64,000 nucleotides of DNA, from contig JASJFT010000194.1 of assembly GCA_030770425.1 (NCBI GenBank), positions 21,889 through 85,888 of the forward strand, in the 5' to 3' direction. The DNA is from Darksidea phi. Its lineage: Eukaryota > Ascomycota > Dothideomycetes > Pleosporales > Lentitheciaceae. Under the pieces are notes generated by a model, which saw only the letters and a list, made by a program, of their open reading frames with translations, ran no database searches and was not told where the DNA came from. Of the stretch, positions 47,922-59,871 are shown one piece after another; within the stretch, counting starts at the first letter, position 1, and every line of letters begins with the position of its first letter. A program made the translations under genes and the position numbers.

Positions 47922-48471
47922 GGTGGAGGGTCTTCAGAAATCGTGCACACGAACAGAGTAATCGAAGTTATACGTAATGTTGTAATATGCTCCCGATGAG
48001 GCGACGCTGGAGTTGAAGAATGGAACGGCAGATTATCGGAGACTACTTAGGAGTTTATAGTCTACCTATCCAATGAAGGCTTGTGGCTTCTTGCGACGTA
48101 TTATCCGATTCCAGTCTAATCAATTCGTCCGCTAATCTGCCTTTGCGAAAAGATAGGCTGTTTTATGGCTTGATAATCTAGTCCCGAGGATTTTCGTCCG
48201 CAGAAACAACCAGATTCGTATACGAGCTGACAAGCTAACACTTGAGAAGCTCGTAGGTTCAGTCCACGTGATATATACGCTAGTGACTAAGCGGTGCTAG
48301 CGGCGGTTCCCTGTACTATGAACTGGCGGCGTTAAACAGCTCCGAAAACGCAGTCACCAAAGTAAAGGCGGACGGAATTCATTCGCGACTCGCCATGCTG
48401 GCTCCATCGTTGCCTACTTCTCGATTCCGCTAACCTCGTCGCCACCATCAGAAACTTGAGAGCAACCCACC
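47922..48471. promoter_or_regulatory. divergent promoter of SDR and LSM1
   Basis: The shared 5' flank of the dehydrogenase (-) and LSM1 (+). A CACGTG lies at 48,265-48,270. The LSM1 start has a good context (CCCACCATGG). No other feature seen. Confidence 0.45.
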
Positions 48472-49323
48472 ATGGCCTACAATCCCAATCCACCCAACGG
48501 CGGCCCCGCAGGAGCTCAGCCAAATATGAACATAAGCTTCAATCAGATGCTCCAGCGCTCGATGCAGGAGCAGGGGCAGCAGGAGTCTATTGCTGAAGCT
48601 CCAAGCAATCCGCCACAGTCCATTGGTACGACTGCGATGCTTCTTCTCCATAGGAAGGTGTATACTAAGACTTTAAGGCAGGATACGGAGGTGTATATAA
48701 CGCCACGCCCCCTCCACGACAACACACACCGGGCGCCCTCGGTAGTGCACGGGGGCCGCCGCCTCAACAAATATTACCACTCGACCTTCCGCCGCAAGCC
48801 TTCCTCACTTCATCAATGCTCTTGGACATGGTCGACAGTATGGGCTTCTACACTAGTTTCGAGAAGTTGAATTGACGCATGACAGAGAAGGTCGATGTTT
48901 TGCTCCGCGACGAAAAGGAATACATAGGGATCCTCCGTTCTTATGACCAGTTCGGTGTGTTTCAACATATGGAGGTACATAAGATGGATGTTAACAGGCG
49001 CAGCAAATCTCGTTCTCACAGAATGCTCCGAGCGAATAGCAGCCCGCAACCCCGAAGCGGCCTCCGACCCCACAATCCCCAAATGGTTAATCAGCGACGT
49101 GAAACTTCCTGGCGTTTTAGCAATACGCGGCGAAAACGTCACCATTTGCGCGACAGTTGACCTTGACCGAGAAGACACACCAAAGGGCGTCAAGTTCGCA
49201 CCTCAGGACGAAGTGAAGGAATTGGCAGCGACCCAAAGAGCCGAGAAGAAGGAACTCGATTTACGAAAAGCGAAAGCGCTGAAAAAAGCCGGCATCGAGC
49301 CGGGCTTCGGAATGCAAGGGTAG
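48472..49323 (+). CDS. lsm1: Sm-like protein LSM1
   Basis: Exons 48,472-48,625, 48,682-48,837, 48,886-48,954 and 48,998-49,323 join in frame to 234 residues. A Pro/Gln/Gly-rich N-terminal extension of about 90 residues precedes the Lsm fold. Sm1 reads SSMLLDMVDKKVDVLLRD then EYIGILRSYDQFG, and Sm2 contains GVLAIRGENVTI (the IRGxNV signature). A helical charged tail follows (RAEKKELDLRKAKALKKAG). Lsm1 defines the cytoplasmic Lsm1-7 ring that binds oligoadenylated mRNA 3' ends with Pat1 and promotes decapping in P-bodies. The extension is longer than in yeast. The FGAANLVLTEC junction after the third intron adds a residue or two to a loop. Confidence 0.95.
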
Positions 49324-51143
49324 CCGATGGGTGACAAGAATTTATAGACATGAATGATGACGGATTAGGGTTGTGCCTGACTCTTTGACGACAGAACGAG
49401 GGTCTGGATAGCTCACCAACGTCACGATATCAATGATACCAGGACGCTAGCGTCCATCTGATGAAAAGCATAGCACTTGGTATGCGATCAAACTGATCCG
49501 TGTGCTCTTAAAGGAAACCTCGCCAATAGTTAGCTCCCAATTTAACGGTATATCACACTCTGTGCCTGTTCAGCAATAAGAGGATCAGAGAGTGCATCTC
49601 CGTCTTCGCTTGTTTGAGATCCATTAAATCTTGGGGTCAACCCAGTCTATGAACATAAACGATGCCTAGCGTGGACTTCTAGACCCAAATTGATAAAAGG
49701 AATATAGCCGCAAGTCATTCAATCTACGGCCAGTATATCACCGTGCTCACGCATCATGCTTCGAAGCTAGGCTTGCAGTAAGAACGATGAGGGGAATACT
49801 CGTCTCCCATAGAGCAGTTCTCCGAGCTTCTGGCTATCAGCCTCAGTTGTGCCGTTTGTTTGCCTTGCATTAATACTAATAGCTGATCGCTAGATTCCTG
49901 GACAATCTTTCCCCGCCTCGACCTGTCTTTCCGGATGTTGGTCAGTCTTGATGGCCAATGAAGCTCCGCATTGCTACCGTGAGGATAAGACGTCGTGCAG
50001 AAGTATAATATGGAGCGTAGCAACAGCCGGTGGCCGCTTCCTCCACGATTCAATGTGCTTAGAAACCGTCGAGAACAGTGTCTCTGGCCCTTGCTGGACC
50101 TGCATCCGGCATAGACCGCCGCTTGCAGCATGCAACTCCGCCAATCCTAAGTGCCATATCTGTATCTATGCTTAGCGGGCAGATGGTGAGTAACAACTGA
50201 ACTCTGGTACCGACTGGGATGTGGCAGGAGCTAACGCCTAGCTTCCGCAGTGGAAGACACCCTGTTCCAACGTCCCTTCCTGTGCCCTCGCCTTACCTTC
50301 CCCGAGCGTCCCCCCTCATCGGATATCCCGGAGCGCTTATGGGATACTTCTACAATGAGGTATTCACCAAACCCGCGGCATGAACCACGTCGACCGCACA
50401 AGGCATCTGCGTCTCCTCCAAAATGGTCAGAAAAGAGCCGCATGGTGGCGCACTGAGCCTTGCTGCCAGTGGCACTGTCGCGAGAGGGCACATTGGACCG
50501 AGTCACCTCCAACGCGGCTTCAGACGAGTACATAGGACCACAGCCAAGCGGGTAGCAAAATGGATGCTAGAGGATGTTAGAGAATGTGCATTGATCTCTA
50601 TGTACAGAGGAGCTCCGCTTGTTCATTGAGGTATAGCCTCCAAAACGACCTTTCGCCCACGGAAGATGGCCCATACGGTGGCTCGTACAAGCCAAAGAAA
50701 AACTCAGGGTAACACGAAGACTGATACTGGAGCATCAAGGGGCGTAATGGTGCATAATGGAATTGGGTTTGCGCCGGCATACTACGTACCGGAACCTTGG
50801 TATCACATCCAACCCGATTCTTTAATCTCTGTGCAACCGATCTGCAGCATCCCCGGCCCTCGGACGTCGGCCATAGCTCAGACTCCCGCAGTCATCCTCC
50901 TCCTCGTCGCCCGGTATCCTGAGCGGGGCGTCTGTTCGGCGTCAGATCGGGACTGACACATCTGCGCCGTGCCCCGTCTATGTCCGTACTCCTGCTCACG
51001 GTATGCCTAGTTTCCGCCTCTTCGTCTCAGCTCTATGGGTATATATGCGACCCGGTCGCGAACTCAACCCTATCGACTCGCGATTCAAATTCGAGCGAAT
51101 CCAATTGCAAAATTCACCCTGGTACCCGTCCACCTCACTCTGC
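49324..51143. other. 1.8-kb gene-poor stretch
   Basis: No recognised gene between LSM1 and the small minus-strand gene, both of which end here. Frames such as 49,754-50,131 (minus) and 50,666-50,956 (plus) show no domain. The GC-rich part at about 50,840-51,060 contains a short perfect palindrome-like GCGACC-C-GGTCGC, but I could not fold a tRNA. Confidence 0.45.
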
Positions 51144-51723
51144 TTATACATCCCTTATAGGATCATACGGTCGCGTGTCGCTTGGCGAAGATTCCGATCG
51201 TTGAGAGCTTTGCGATTGCTGCGAGCTGCTTTCCGGCTGAGCTTGTGTCTGCGTCGGGGTTCCGGTATTGCCTCCCATCCCTGAAATCATACTACCTTCG
51301 GCTAAGCGGTCAATATAGTTAGCTTCTCATACATGCATACAGATATCCGGACCGAGCGGGGAATGCATATAAAGCGGGCGCGCGACGTACCATATTTCCG
51401 TTGGATGTCCCTCAAAAGCTGCGAAACTCGCCACTTCAGGATAATCATTTCAACCGCTGGTATCCCCTCCGCCGTCAATCGACCGTTTATCCGCTGCAAC
51501 ATCGACTCTTTCTCGTTTGCCGGAATGAGGATCCATCTCATCCAGTCTGGATGCGCTTCAGAGAGCTGCTTGGCCTCGTCCTTCGTGATAAACTCCTATC
51601 GGTTAGCTTGACAACGCCATTTTTCGGGCCTCCACCACTCACATAAAAACGATCCCACTGCTCCTTTGAATGCCCTGCAGCTGCTCGAGCTTCGGAGACG
51701 GTCGCGTTGATCCGAATGCTCAT
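51144..51723 (-). CDS. small three-exon protein of unknown function
   Basis: Exons 51,723-51,643, 51,595-51,391 and 51,301-51,144 join in frame to 147 residues. Splice sites are GTGAGT/TAG and GTACGT/TTAG. The protein begins MSIRINATVSEARAAAGHSK, continues EQWDRFYEFITKDEAKQLSE and IPAVEMIILKWRVSQLLRDI, and ends in a Gln/Ser/Thr-rich tail after MISGMGGNTGTPTQTQ. The first 100 residues look like a compact helical domain. The tail looks disordered. There is no signal peptide or membrane segment. I do not recognise the family. The consistent splicing and protein-like composition argue for a real gene, although each exon alone is too short to stand out. It stands alone between two gene-poor blocks. 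Confidence 0.65.
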
Positions 51724-54379
51724 CTTCTGCTAATCGAAACAGTCACCAGACCAACTGAAAAGAAAGACCGACTGAGCTTTGGAATTATGGGAAGCGTGAG
51801 GTTTTGGGGCACAGCGGTCCTCCCCGCTTCCGCCTAGCCTTGGCAGATATTGCTTTTGGTGAGGCTGAGGTGAGTGACACTGACGCTCTGCTCGGGCCTC
51901 GAAGGAGTCGGAATCTGCGGTGGCTGAAAATGCTTGTGCGTCATTGTCGGATAGCTTCGTTAACAGGGGAGGGGCAGGGCATGGATGCCAATATCGTCTT
52001 TTTATTGTTTTGTACAAGTTGGTTATGCCCAACGATATCTCTCGTGTCATACTAATGTGGTGGTAACAGTTTGTTATATCAACTCAGCTCTCGGGGTTGG
52101 AATCGACGTTGTGCCACCGGTTCGAGCGGCCCAGCACGGACATCGGACCACTCGGCATTATATTGAGAACTATCGAAGCTCTTCTTTTTAACGTCCCTCC
52201 GATATACAGCCCAGTAGCACAAATATTCCGGTCATCACACCCTCTTGCTAAGCCAATGGCCCCAGTCAGCAGGATCACACATCGTCCGCTCCTAACAATA
52301 GCAAGGCGTCCCACAGGAGCGAGGAACGGCTCTATAATGGGATTGGACAATAAGCTGTGCTAAAGTTCCCGCACATTGCCGGGTTTCAAGCTTGTTAATA
52401 TACAAAGGCGCAACTTCGTCGATCAGCCGTCGTACGCGAATCTTCGACAATCCGTTCGTCATTACCGCTGCCATCCGGCGCGGGCCGAGTCATAGTTCCG
52501 GCACACTCAATATCGGGGGCCGTGGCAACAAAACGTGGTGGCAGCATGTTACGCAGGTCTTGCTATTGAGGGGGCTGTCTCAGTGCTACTCCTCCGCCGC
52601 CACTTCCACCCTCCTGTTTGGCATTCCATGCACATTAATTTAGAACACGCCTGCTGCAACAATTTCTTGCCTGAGGCACCTACGGTGATCGCGGTCTCAC
52701 ACGTATGGCACAGTCTCGGCTCGATCAATATTATCGCCTTTGGGATTCTCATGCGAGCTATTCCTAGCTTCACTGCCTAATCCACGAAATGGCGGAATCT
52801 TGTCTCATAGAGCGCTGAAGACTTAACGCCGATCTCGTGGATAGGGGACGAGGTTGGCCTCTTGGACGCCACTCTGTGCACCCTTTTAGCGTCCACGCAA
52901 ACTACCGATGTCGAAGCTAACTTCCGCTTACCAGTTCTCGGGGCCGAAGTCTCCCAACCATTCCCAGAGATCGAGGTCCCACAATGTACGAAGTAGAGGA
53001 TGCGCGATTTCCGCAAAATTCTATACCTTTAGCGGCGTGGCGTCGGTGCGGTCCGGTCGATTCGGAAAGGCGCCGGCATCGCTTCTGGAAGGTCTAGTAT
53101 GAATTATCTTCGTCATACTATTGGTTCATTAACGGAGTGTTCTACTGGTAGTGCCAACTAGAAACTATTGATCCGGTGGTTTGCGAACATGCAGGCCGAG
53201 CTGAAAGGAGTCGCCCCCTTGCATCGGACCACAAGCGCGGAGCGAATCACCGCTCTGATCCCTGAACGAGCATGCAGGATCGAGCAAACCCTCGATAGCG
53301 CGGCCCCGTAACCAAGCCTGGAAACTGGGATCGTCGAGAAGTCTGGGAGATGGGCAATGGGGCTGGTCTAAGCTCCGGTACGTGGCAGCGCCCCGTGGCG
53401 TTCCCAGGCGCCAGAAAGATGTCGTCAGCACGCACGCAGCTCGTGAACGTTACATGCCCTGGTCTTGATTTTTCATGGGCTGGCTCCTGTTAACCGGCCG
53501 GTCGGAAAATGGTGGTGGTGGCTGCTGAACAAGGCATTCGTGCGCCGCAAACGTGTTCACTCTTTTTGGTCGCCCCTTTATGCGATCTCGTCATTATTTC
53601 CGGGCCTACCTATTTTTCGAGCACGGCTGCTTACAGAACGCCCAGTTCTTATCGCCTGCCATCATCATGTCTCTAAGCTTAGAGATGAATGTCTTACATA
53701 TCTACTCTTTGTCTCTTATCGTAGACCCTTTCTCGCCCGACCGAGGCTTCTAATTGTTAGCCAGTATCGTTAAGGAACATGGCCACTCGCCTACCCCTTA
53801 CAATATCAACCGTCTCACCCGCGCTTATTTCGTACGGTATGGCGATTAGATTGCACCGTCGGACCAATACTATTGGATGCCTAAATACCTTTGGATTCGG
53901 ACGGAAACGCTAGGAAACACAAGTAACAGAATTCTCTCATTTGAAATAGCGGCATAAGCTTTCCTCACAGATGTTGCTATTTGCTAAGTGTTTGGTCTAG
54001 AGTAGAAAGGTGTAGTGCCGGGCGCAACCTCGAAAAAATTGCATACCGGACTTCGGATGTTCTTGATACGCGGCAAGCCATCGGATATTGTTTTCCTTCG
54101 CCGTTCAGTCATGTTGCTTTCAAAGCTCGCCTCGAGCTTTGAAACCATTACGCTTAGATTGCGCATTGCATTGCGCAGTCCCGATATTCTCCTCGATGCA
54201 TTTCACAACAGCTGCAGTTGCAAGTAGAAAGGATGTAAAGCGCGCTTAGTAAGTGTAAGCGTTTTTTATTTGTCTGCGAAAAGGTGCGTTCCCTCTCCTG
54301 TGAAGTGGATGGGGAGAGCGCAGTTGGAGCGAATCTGAAAGAAGTCCCGACCGCCGAAATCTCCCAAAAATCAAGCCTC
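51724..54379. other. 2.65-kb gene-poor stretch
   Basis: No frame of convincing length or domain content on either strand, and no spliced gene could be assembled. It contains a perfect hairpin at 54,118-54,144. Composition looks balanced, so strong repeat-induced mutation is not apparent. Decayed genes or mobile elements too diverged to recognise are possible. Confidence 0.45.
54118..54144. repeat. perfect 12-base inverted repeat (hairpin)
   Basis: TTTCAAAGCTCG at 54,118-54,129 and its exact complement CGAGCTTTGAAA at 54,133-54,144 are separated by CCT. There is no T-run or coding context to suggest a terminator. Confidence 0.85.
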
Positions 54380-55201
54380 TCAAGCGCCCTCGTTCTCCTT
54401 ATCCACAACATCGCTCCTGACCTTCGATCCCACCTTAATTCTCGTAACCGTAATGATCCTATGCAGAACCTGCTCATCAATCAGCACCCAACCCACCTTC
54501 ACCCCATCCATATCCATCCACTTCTCTCCATCATCAGGCGCACAGCCCCCCTCGGATAACACCACTTCCCTAGCATGCCTTAGCGCTTTCTCCTCGTCTA
54601 AAAATGTACATGCATTTTCGATAGAACGGATAGGGAGCCGGCAATGGGGAGTTGCAAAGAAACGCAATATCTGCGGTATATCGGCACCCGTCATCTTGCC
54701 GAACGACGGCGGCAACATCTGCGTTCCTGGATCCAGCTGTCTCACGGCGTAAACGTCAAAATCCTCTTCCTTTCCTTGCCGCTGCATTTCATACAGCTCA
54801 CGCACCTTGCTCGCCACCTCTGGCTCCACCACCTTTCTCACCGCAAACGTGAGAACTCGTACATTCTTCGTCCCTGCGCCACTCTTAATGGGTACATCGA
54901 CGGGGAAGCCGTTCAAGTATTCCCAGGGATGGGTGGAGAAGTATTTGATGAAAGGTGAGGGGTCGAGGCCAAGCGAGGCGATGGTTTTAGCGCAGGTCGA
55001 GAGTAGGAGCCTAATCTCGACGGCATCGCCGGTATAGGGACCGTTGATAGTTGTGGGGGCGGGTGTGGGAAGGTGCCAGTGTACCATTACATGGAAGAGG
55101 AGGTAAGGAGGGATAGTATCTTTGCGTTCATGTACGATGCTGATATTAGTGAGAGTGTGGGGGCGGCCGGCGAAGAATAGTGGCGGGGGTGGTGCTGACA
55201 T
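54380..55201 (-). CDS. unrecognised 273-residue protein
   Basis: An intronless frame with ATG at 55201 and stop at 54,380-54,382. It starts MSAPPPPLFFAGRPHTLTNI and contains PPYLLFHVMVHWHLPTPAP, DPSPFIKYFSTHPWEYLNGF and GADIPQILRFFATPHCRLPI. No signal peptide, membrane helix or known motif is seen. The composition is that of a soluble, mixed alpha/beta protein, and third positions are GC-rich as in neighbouring genes, so coding is likely. I do not know the family. The gene upstream on the same strand is lys2, about 1.1 kb away. No functional link is evident. Confidence 0.7.
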   Translation of the reverse strand: MSAPPPPLFFAGRPHTLTNISIVHERKDTIPPYLLFHVMVHWHLPTPAPTTINGPYTGDAVEIRLLLSTCAKTIASLGLDPSPFIKYFSTHPWEYLNGFPVDVPIKSGAGTKNVRVLTFAVRKVVEPEVASKVRELYEMQRQGKEEDFDVYAVRQLDPGTQMLPPSFGKMTGADIPQILRFFATPHCRLPIRSIENACTFLDEEKALRHAREVVLSEGGCAPDDGEKWMDMDGVKVGWVLIDEQVLHRIITVTRIKVGSKVRSDVVDKENEGA

Positions 55202-56275
55202 GGCGGTTATAGTTGTGGGCGGAAGGTGAGATGGACGGTGGGTTTGGTGTTGGACATATGTAGCGATGCGGTTTGTTTACGTTGATGACGTATCTGAAGG
55301 GTTCGTACGGTTTAGGATTGTTCCGTTTGTTGTTGGAAATGACGTTTTGACCTAGTTAGGCTATGTGTGCCCTTCACTACTACTCTTACAACCCGAACAG
55401 CTTGCTACTTCCCTAGGCTGTCATATAGTTCAAAGCGGGATGCTAAGGCAGGTTTTACTTCCAATGATATATAGCTACTTTATTCTTCTATTGTCCCATT
55501 CCCTTTGCAAAAATACAAATACCTAATACAGCGCCGCCAAAAAACGCTACCATCAAGTCCAAAACCACACCCTCCATGCTACATCCATCCATTCCTATCA
55601 TTCCAAGGGGAGAAAATCAGCTACTTATACTTTTGCAGCGCAGAGGTAAGGCAAGACAATTATTCTGCACAAGGAGTGTATTCTATGGTACTGCTATGAT
55701 ATGATGTGCTCTTCACACGCCGTTACTTTACATTATCCTCGAAGTCGCTTTGCTCTTATAGACTAATTTCTTTTACGTTGATGTTAGTAAGAATGCTAAA
55801 TGGGTTGATGTTTCAAATGTACTATTATGACAATCAGCGCACTCTACGCCGCCAATGGGAATATCATGGAGTTTTTACACTGCGTGTTTCTGTATCATGG
55901 ATATGTATCGCACTGTACATATTCATAATCGTTTCTCGGGCTCGGCTATCTGGAAAGACATGCAACACAACGATACAGTCTCCCAGTCCTACCCACGCCT
56001 CCCCGAAAAGGTTGCAGGCCGTTTCAAAGAAGAATCCACTCCAGCGAGGGGGTGATAGAGTTAGCGCTAGGAGCTTACAAGCACTGTATTCCAGACCTCC
56101 AGTCACAAGTTATTAAAAGGCAGTAGTGCGCTGATAGAAAAATTCCGACACATATATGTGCACAATCAACGTCTATCTTTTACCCCGCCGTCTACGTCCA
56201 AAAACACCTAATACCTTTTACCAGACTAGATGAACATACCAAGGAGGGAAGAAGACCCACCAACAAAGGTCAGAC
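55202..56275. other. intergenic region between LYS2 3' end and the unrecognised gene
   Basis: The part near 56,275 is probably the lys2 3' untranslated region. The part near 55,202 is the promoter of the 273-residue gene. A 136-codon plus-strand frame at 55,706-56,116 has no domain and is probably chance. Confidence 0.45.
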
Positions 56276-59200
56276 CTACACCCCCCTCCGTCCGCCAACC
56301 TGCTTCATACCCTCCCTCATTCCATCCGTCAGTTTCGTAGCCGGAAGCTCCAACACACCCTTACCCTCCGGCCTAGGCATAAATCCCAATTCGATAAGGT
56401 AACTCACATACACGCCTAGAATATCTTCCGTGACCGCCCCGCCCTTACTCCAATCTACGCCGGTCCACTGCTCGTCGCGCCTCAGCGCCTCCGCCGCATT
56501 CGTGTCATCGAGCTCAGGGGCCTTTGTATCCGCAGGCAGATCACCGGTCACGAAGTGGTAGAGGGGGAGTAGAGCGTGTTCTTCTCTTGTGCCGGACTGG
56601 TCCGCGACGTAAGCTTCCATGTTCTTCTTCCAGGTGGTGTAGTCGACCTGGGGTACATTGTAGCCGTACTTTTCGAGGGCGCCGATGAAAGTGTTGATGG
56701 TCATGCGTGGGCGAGATGTGATTTGTGCTACGCCGATGGGCGAGACGGGTGGCGATAAGGACGAGGCGACGACAACACGAGCAACATGCGTTACAGGTAC
56801 CATGTTGATGGTGTTGTCGATGTTGGGTCGGGAGTGTAGTTGAACGGAGCCTTTCAACAAGCGAATAAGAAAGTCGTCTGTGTTGGTAGTACCTGTGTGC
56901 GGATCACCAGTAACATATCCCGGTCGGATGACACACCCATTCAAACCTTTCTTGCCAGCTTGCCGTGTGAGGTACTCTGCAGCCCATTTGCTCTGTCCGT
57001 AGCCCGTGCCCAGGCCCTTGCGCGAACCCTCCAGATCGTCGGATTCGGAAACGCCACGCCCACCTTCCGCTAGCGATTTTTCGGAGAGCCTGACGTAGTA
57101 GTCTGTATCGAGGACAGAGGTAGAGCTGACAAGGCCGAAGTTCTTCGGCTTGCCTGCAGCACAGAGAGACAGCGCTGTCATGGTGCTGCTCACGTTGGGT
57201 GCGCGGAGCCGCGAGTACGGGAGGACCTTTGTGGTTTTTAGCAACTTTAAATATGGTATCGTTATCAAAGGGATCCTCAACTAACCCAATGGACGAGAGC
57301 GCCGTTGTGAATGACTACATCGACAGAATCGGCGAGCTTGTTCCAGATATCTGGTGAAAGACCAAAGTCTGGCTTCTCAAGATCACCAACGAGGGAGGTA
57401 AGGCGAGAGGTCCAGCTGTCTTCCCAGATTCCGTAGGCTTGACATGTTTGCTGAACTCGGGCGAGAGCTGCGTCGGCATTTTGAGCGCGCACTAGGATGG
57501 TGACCTTACCGGGGCGTTGTAGCAGGTCTTGCAGAATGTAGGCACCGAGAAAACCAGTAGCACCGGTGAGGAAAGTATGTATATCTTCTCCGGGCTTGAG
57601 TGGTTCCCTAGTCTTGAATTCTGTAAGCTGCTTAGCTAGATCTCTAGCGTCAGCAGAGTAAGCCTCGTCTTCCGGCTCATCGTCGATAGCCTCGGAATTT
57701 TCGAGACGCAAACCGATCGGATCTTGTGCCTGGTCAATGCTGGACGAGAAGCCTCGTAGTGTCGGATACTGGAAGATGGTGTTCATGGGCACATCGATAT
57801 CCTTCCACTCCTGACGAATCTTGAAGAATAGATTTTGCGCGATGATAGAGTGCCCTCCAAGGTCGAAGAAGGAATCGCTGCCGCTGATGCTCTCAGCAGT
57901 GACGCCACGTTCACCGAGAAGTTCCGCCCAAATCCTGGCCATGGTCTTCTCTGTAGGCGTAAGAGCTGTGCCGAGCTGTGAAGGACGTCTGGCTCCTGCT
58001 GCTGCGAGTTGCTTTGGCTCAGGGAACGGTAACGCAGGACGATCAATCTTGCCGTTGGGGTTGAGCGGGAACCGGACGAGAGGGACGATAACGGAGGGAA
58101 CTGCGTACGCGGGGAGTTTCTTCTTGAGGTGTTCGCGGACATCGTCTCGGAGGTACTTGAAGCGCTTGAGCAGGGCTACCATGCTCGTATCTTCGGTCAC
58201 ATTATCTGTTGCGCCCCGCTCTTCTAGCCATTGGAACCATCGCTTCATCTCAGGGACAATGTAGCTGACGAGTGTTGGCTCCTCGTAAGCGTCACGTCTC
58301 AGTAGAGTGACGTTTTCCCGAACCAAAGGATGGGCTGCGAGGTGGGAGTCGATCTCTCCGAGCTCAATGCGGAACCCTCGAATCTTGACTTGGTTGTCCA
58401 CTCGCCCCGTGCAGTGTACGTTTCCGTCTGGTCCATAATGGCCGAGGTCGCCGGAACGATATAGCCTGTCCCGGGGGCCCTTCCAGAATTGCCGCCATGG
58501 TTCGGGCTTGCCTTGAGCCTCCACTTTCTTGCTATCCTCCAGTACCCACTTCCTCGGATCGACAAACCAATTCGCTATGAATTTGGAAGACGTCTGATCA
58601 GGCAGTCCGAGATACTCTTCAGCTAACCCACCGGCGCGGACGTAGATTTCGCCGCTCTGGCCCGGTTCGCAGATCTTGTTTCGGTCTTCACGGTCTACCA
58701 CAAGCAATTGTACGTTCTTCATACCACGACCCGCAGGAATGACCTCCCCAAGACTATCAAGAAAGTCTGGGGCTTCGGTCCGGCTCTTCACCTCGTAGTA
58801 ACTGACAGCGCGTTGGGTCTCGGTGGTGCCATACATGTTCACGATGCGAACGTTCGGAGCGAGGTCCTGTAACCTCCTGCAATCTCTCTTGATCAACAGA
58901 TCGCCGACGAAGAAGGAATGGTGCAGTGTAGGGAAGATGGCCGAGGCGCCTCCAACCAAAATTTGACCCATGGCTGGGGTGAGATGGGTCACTGTTGCGC
59001 CATACTTGCGCATCCACTCCGCGAGCTTCTCATGCTGAATGTCCTCTTTGCTAGGAACGAGCAACTGCGCACCTAGGAACAAGGGTGTGAAGATATCGCG
59101 CTGAATTGGATCGTGCGCGATTCCAGAGAGCATGGTAAATTTATCATTCTCAGATAATCCAAACGTCTCAGCCATCCATGGAAAGTAGTGTGTAAGGGAG

Positions 59201-59871
59201 AAATGGCGTCCCTTGACACCCTTCGGCCGACCCTCTGATCCCGATGTGAATGAGAGTGTGGGTGTTGAGTCTGGGCCTACGAGAACTCCCGGCAAGTCTG
59301 TCTTGAGCTTCTGCTGGTCATCCAAACAATCCTTGCCGTCCTTATCGCCACCCACTAGTGTCCCATCGTCCTTCAGCTGTAGCGCCGGTACCTCGGTCCT
59401 AAGGTCTAGGTTCTCAGAGACGAATTCGCGCACCTCTTCGGAGATGGGTCCCGCCTCGCGGGTGGCTTTGTCGATTACTACGAGTGCGCGAGGCTGGGAT
59501 ACTTCGAGGTAGATACATTGGCGGTCAGGAGGATACAGTGGATCCAGCACTGAGAAGGTAGCGCCTGCTGCTAAGACGGCCATTATGGCAACCACCAGAT
59601 CCACGCCCCGGTGGGCGAAGATCATGACCACCTCCCCTCGTTGTATGCCATGTTGAACGAAGTGGTGCGCGAGAATCGAAGTTGCGTCGAGTATCTGCCC
59701 GTAGGTAAATGTGCGCTCAGGTGTGCTGGACGTGGCGGTTTCGACTACGCATGGTCGGTCGGGGTGCTTCCGTGCGTTTGCTGCGAAGATTTCGTGGATT
59801 GGTCCCTTGAAGTCAGACCATTGGAGGTCCGCGGTGGGATCGGGGATACATGTGGCGGGTATCGAGCCCAT
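56276..59871 (-). CDS. lys2: alpha-aminoadipate reductase (LYS2)
   Basis: Exon 1 (59,871-57,286) and exon 2 (57,226-56,276) give 1,178 residues. The start is the ATG at 59871 (MGSIPATCIPDPTADLQWSD) because the longer frame begins with TTG. The adenylation domain has LSFTSGSEGRPKGVKGRH, VNMYGTTETQRAV and YRSGDLGHYGPDGNV. The carrier domain carries the phosphopantetheine serine in DSFFDLGGHSIIAQ. The thioester-reductase domain has the NADPH motif TGATGFLGAYIL and catalytic YGQSKWAAEYL. The intron falls inside the reductase between VHW and VLPYSRLRAP. The enzyme activates and reduces L-2-aminoadipate to its semialdehyde in the fungal lysine pathway and needs a phosphopantetheinyl transferase. 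Its NRPS-like layout does not indicate secondary metabolism. Confidence 0.96.

Noticed and set aside
2601..48270. CACGTG boxes upstream of several genes (2601, 14299, 14532, 29007, 35246, 36560, 48265)
   Set aside because: The total I counted, coding copies included, is about what chance predicts for a 6-mer in 64 kb, so I do not claim a shared regulator.
51040..51120. tRNA-like sequence with short palindromes
   Set aside because: No cloverleaf with a proper acceptor stem and T-arm could be folded. Other B-box-like strings in the window also failed.
55706..56116. 136-codon plus-strand frame with a hydrophobic middle
   Set aside because: The position is the likely 3' flank of lys2 and the sequence resembles no family.
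56276..59871. NRPS-like gene as a sign of a biosynthetic cluster
   Set aside because: Domain order and motifs are those of the lysine-pathway enzyme LYS2, and neighbours are not biosynthetic.
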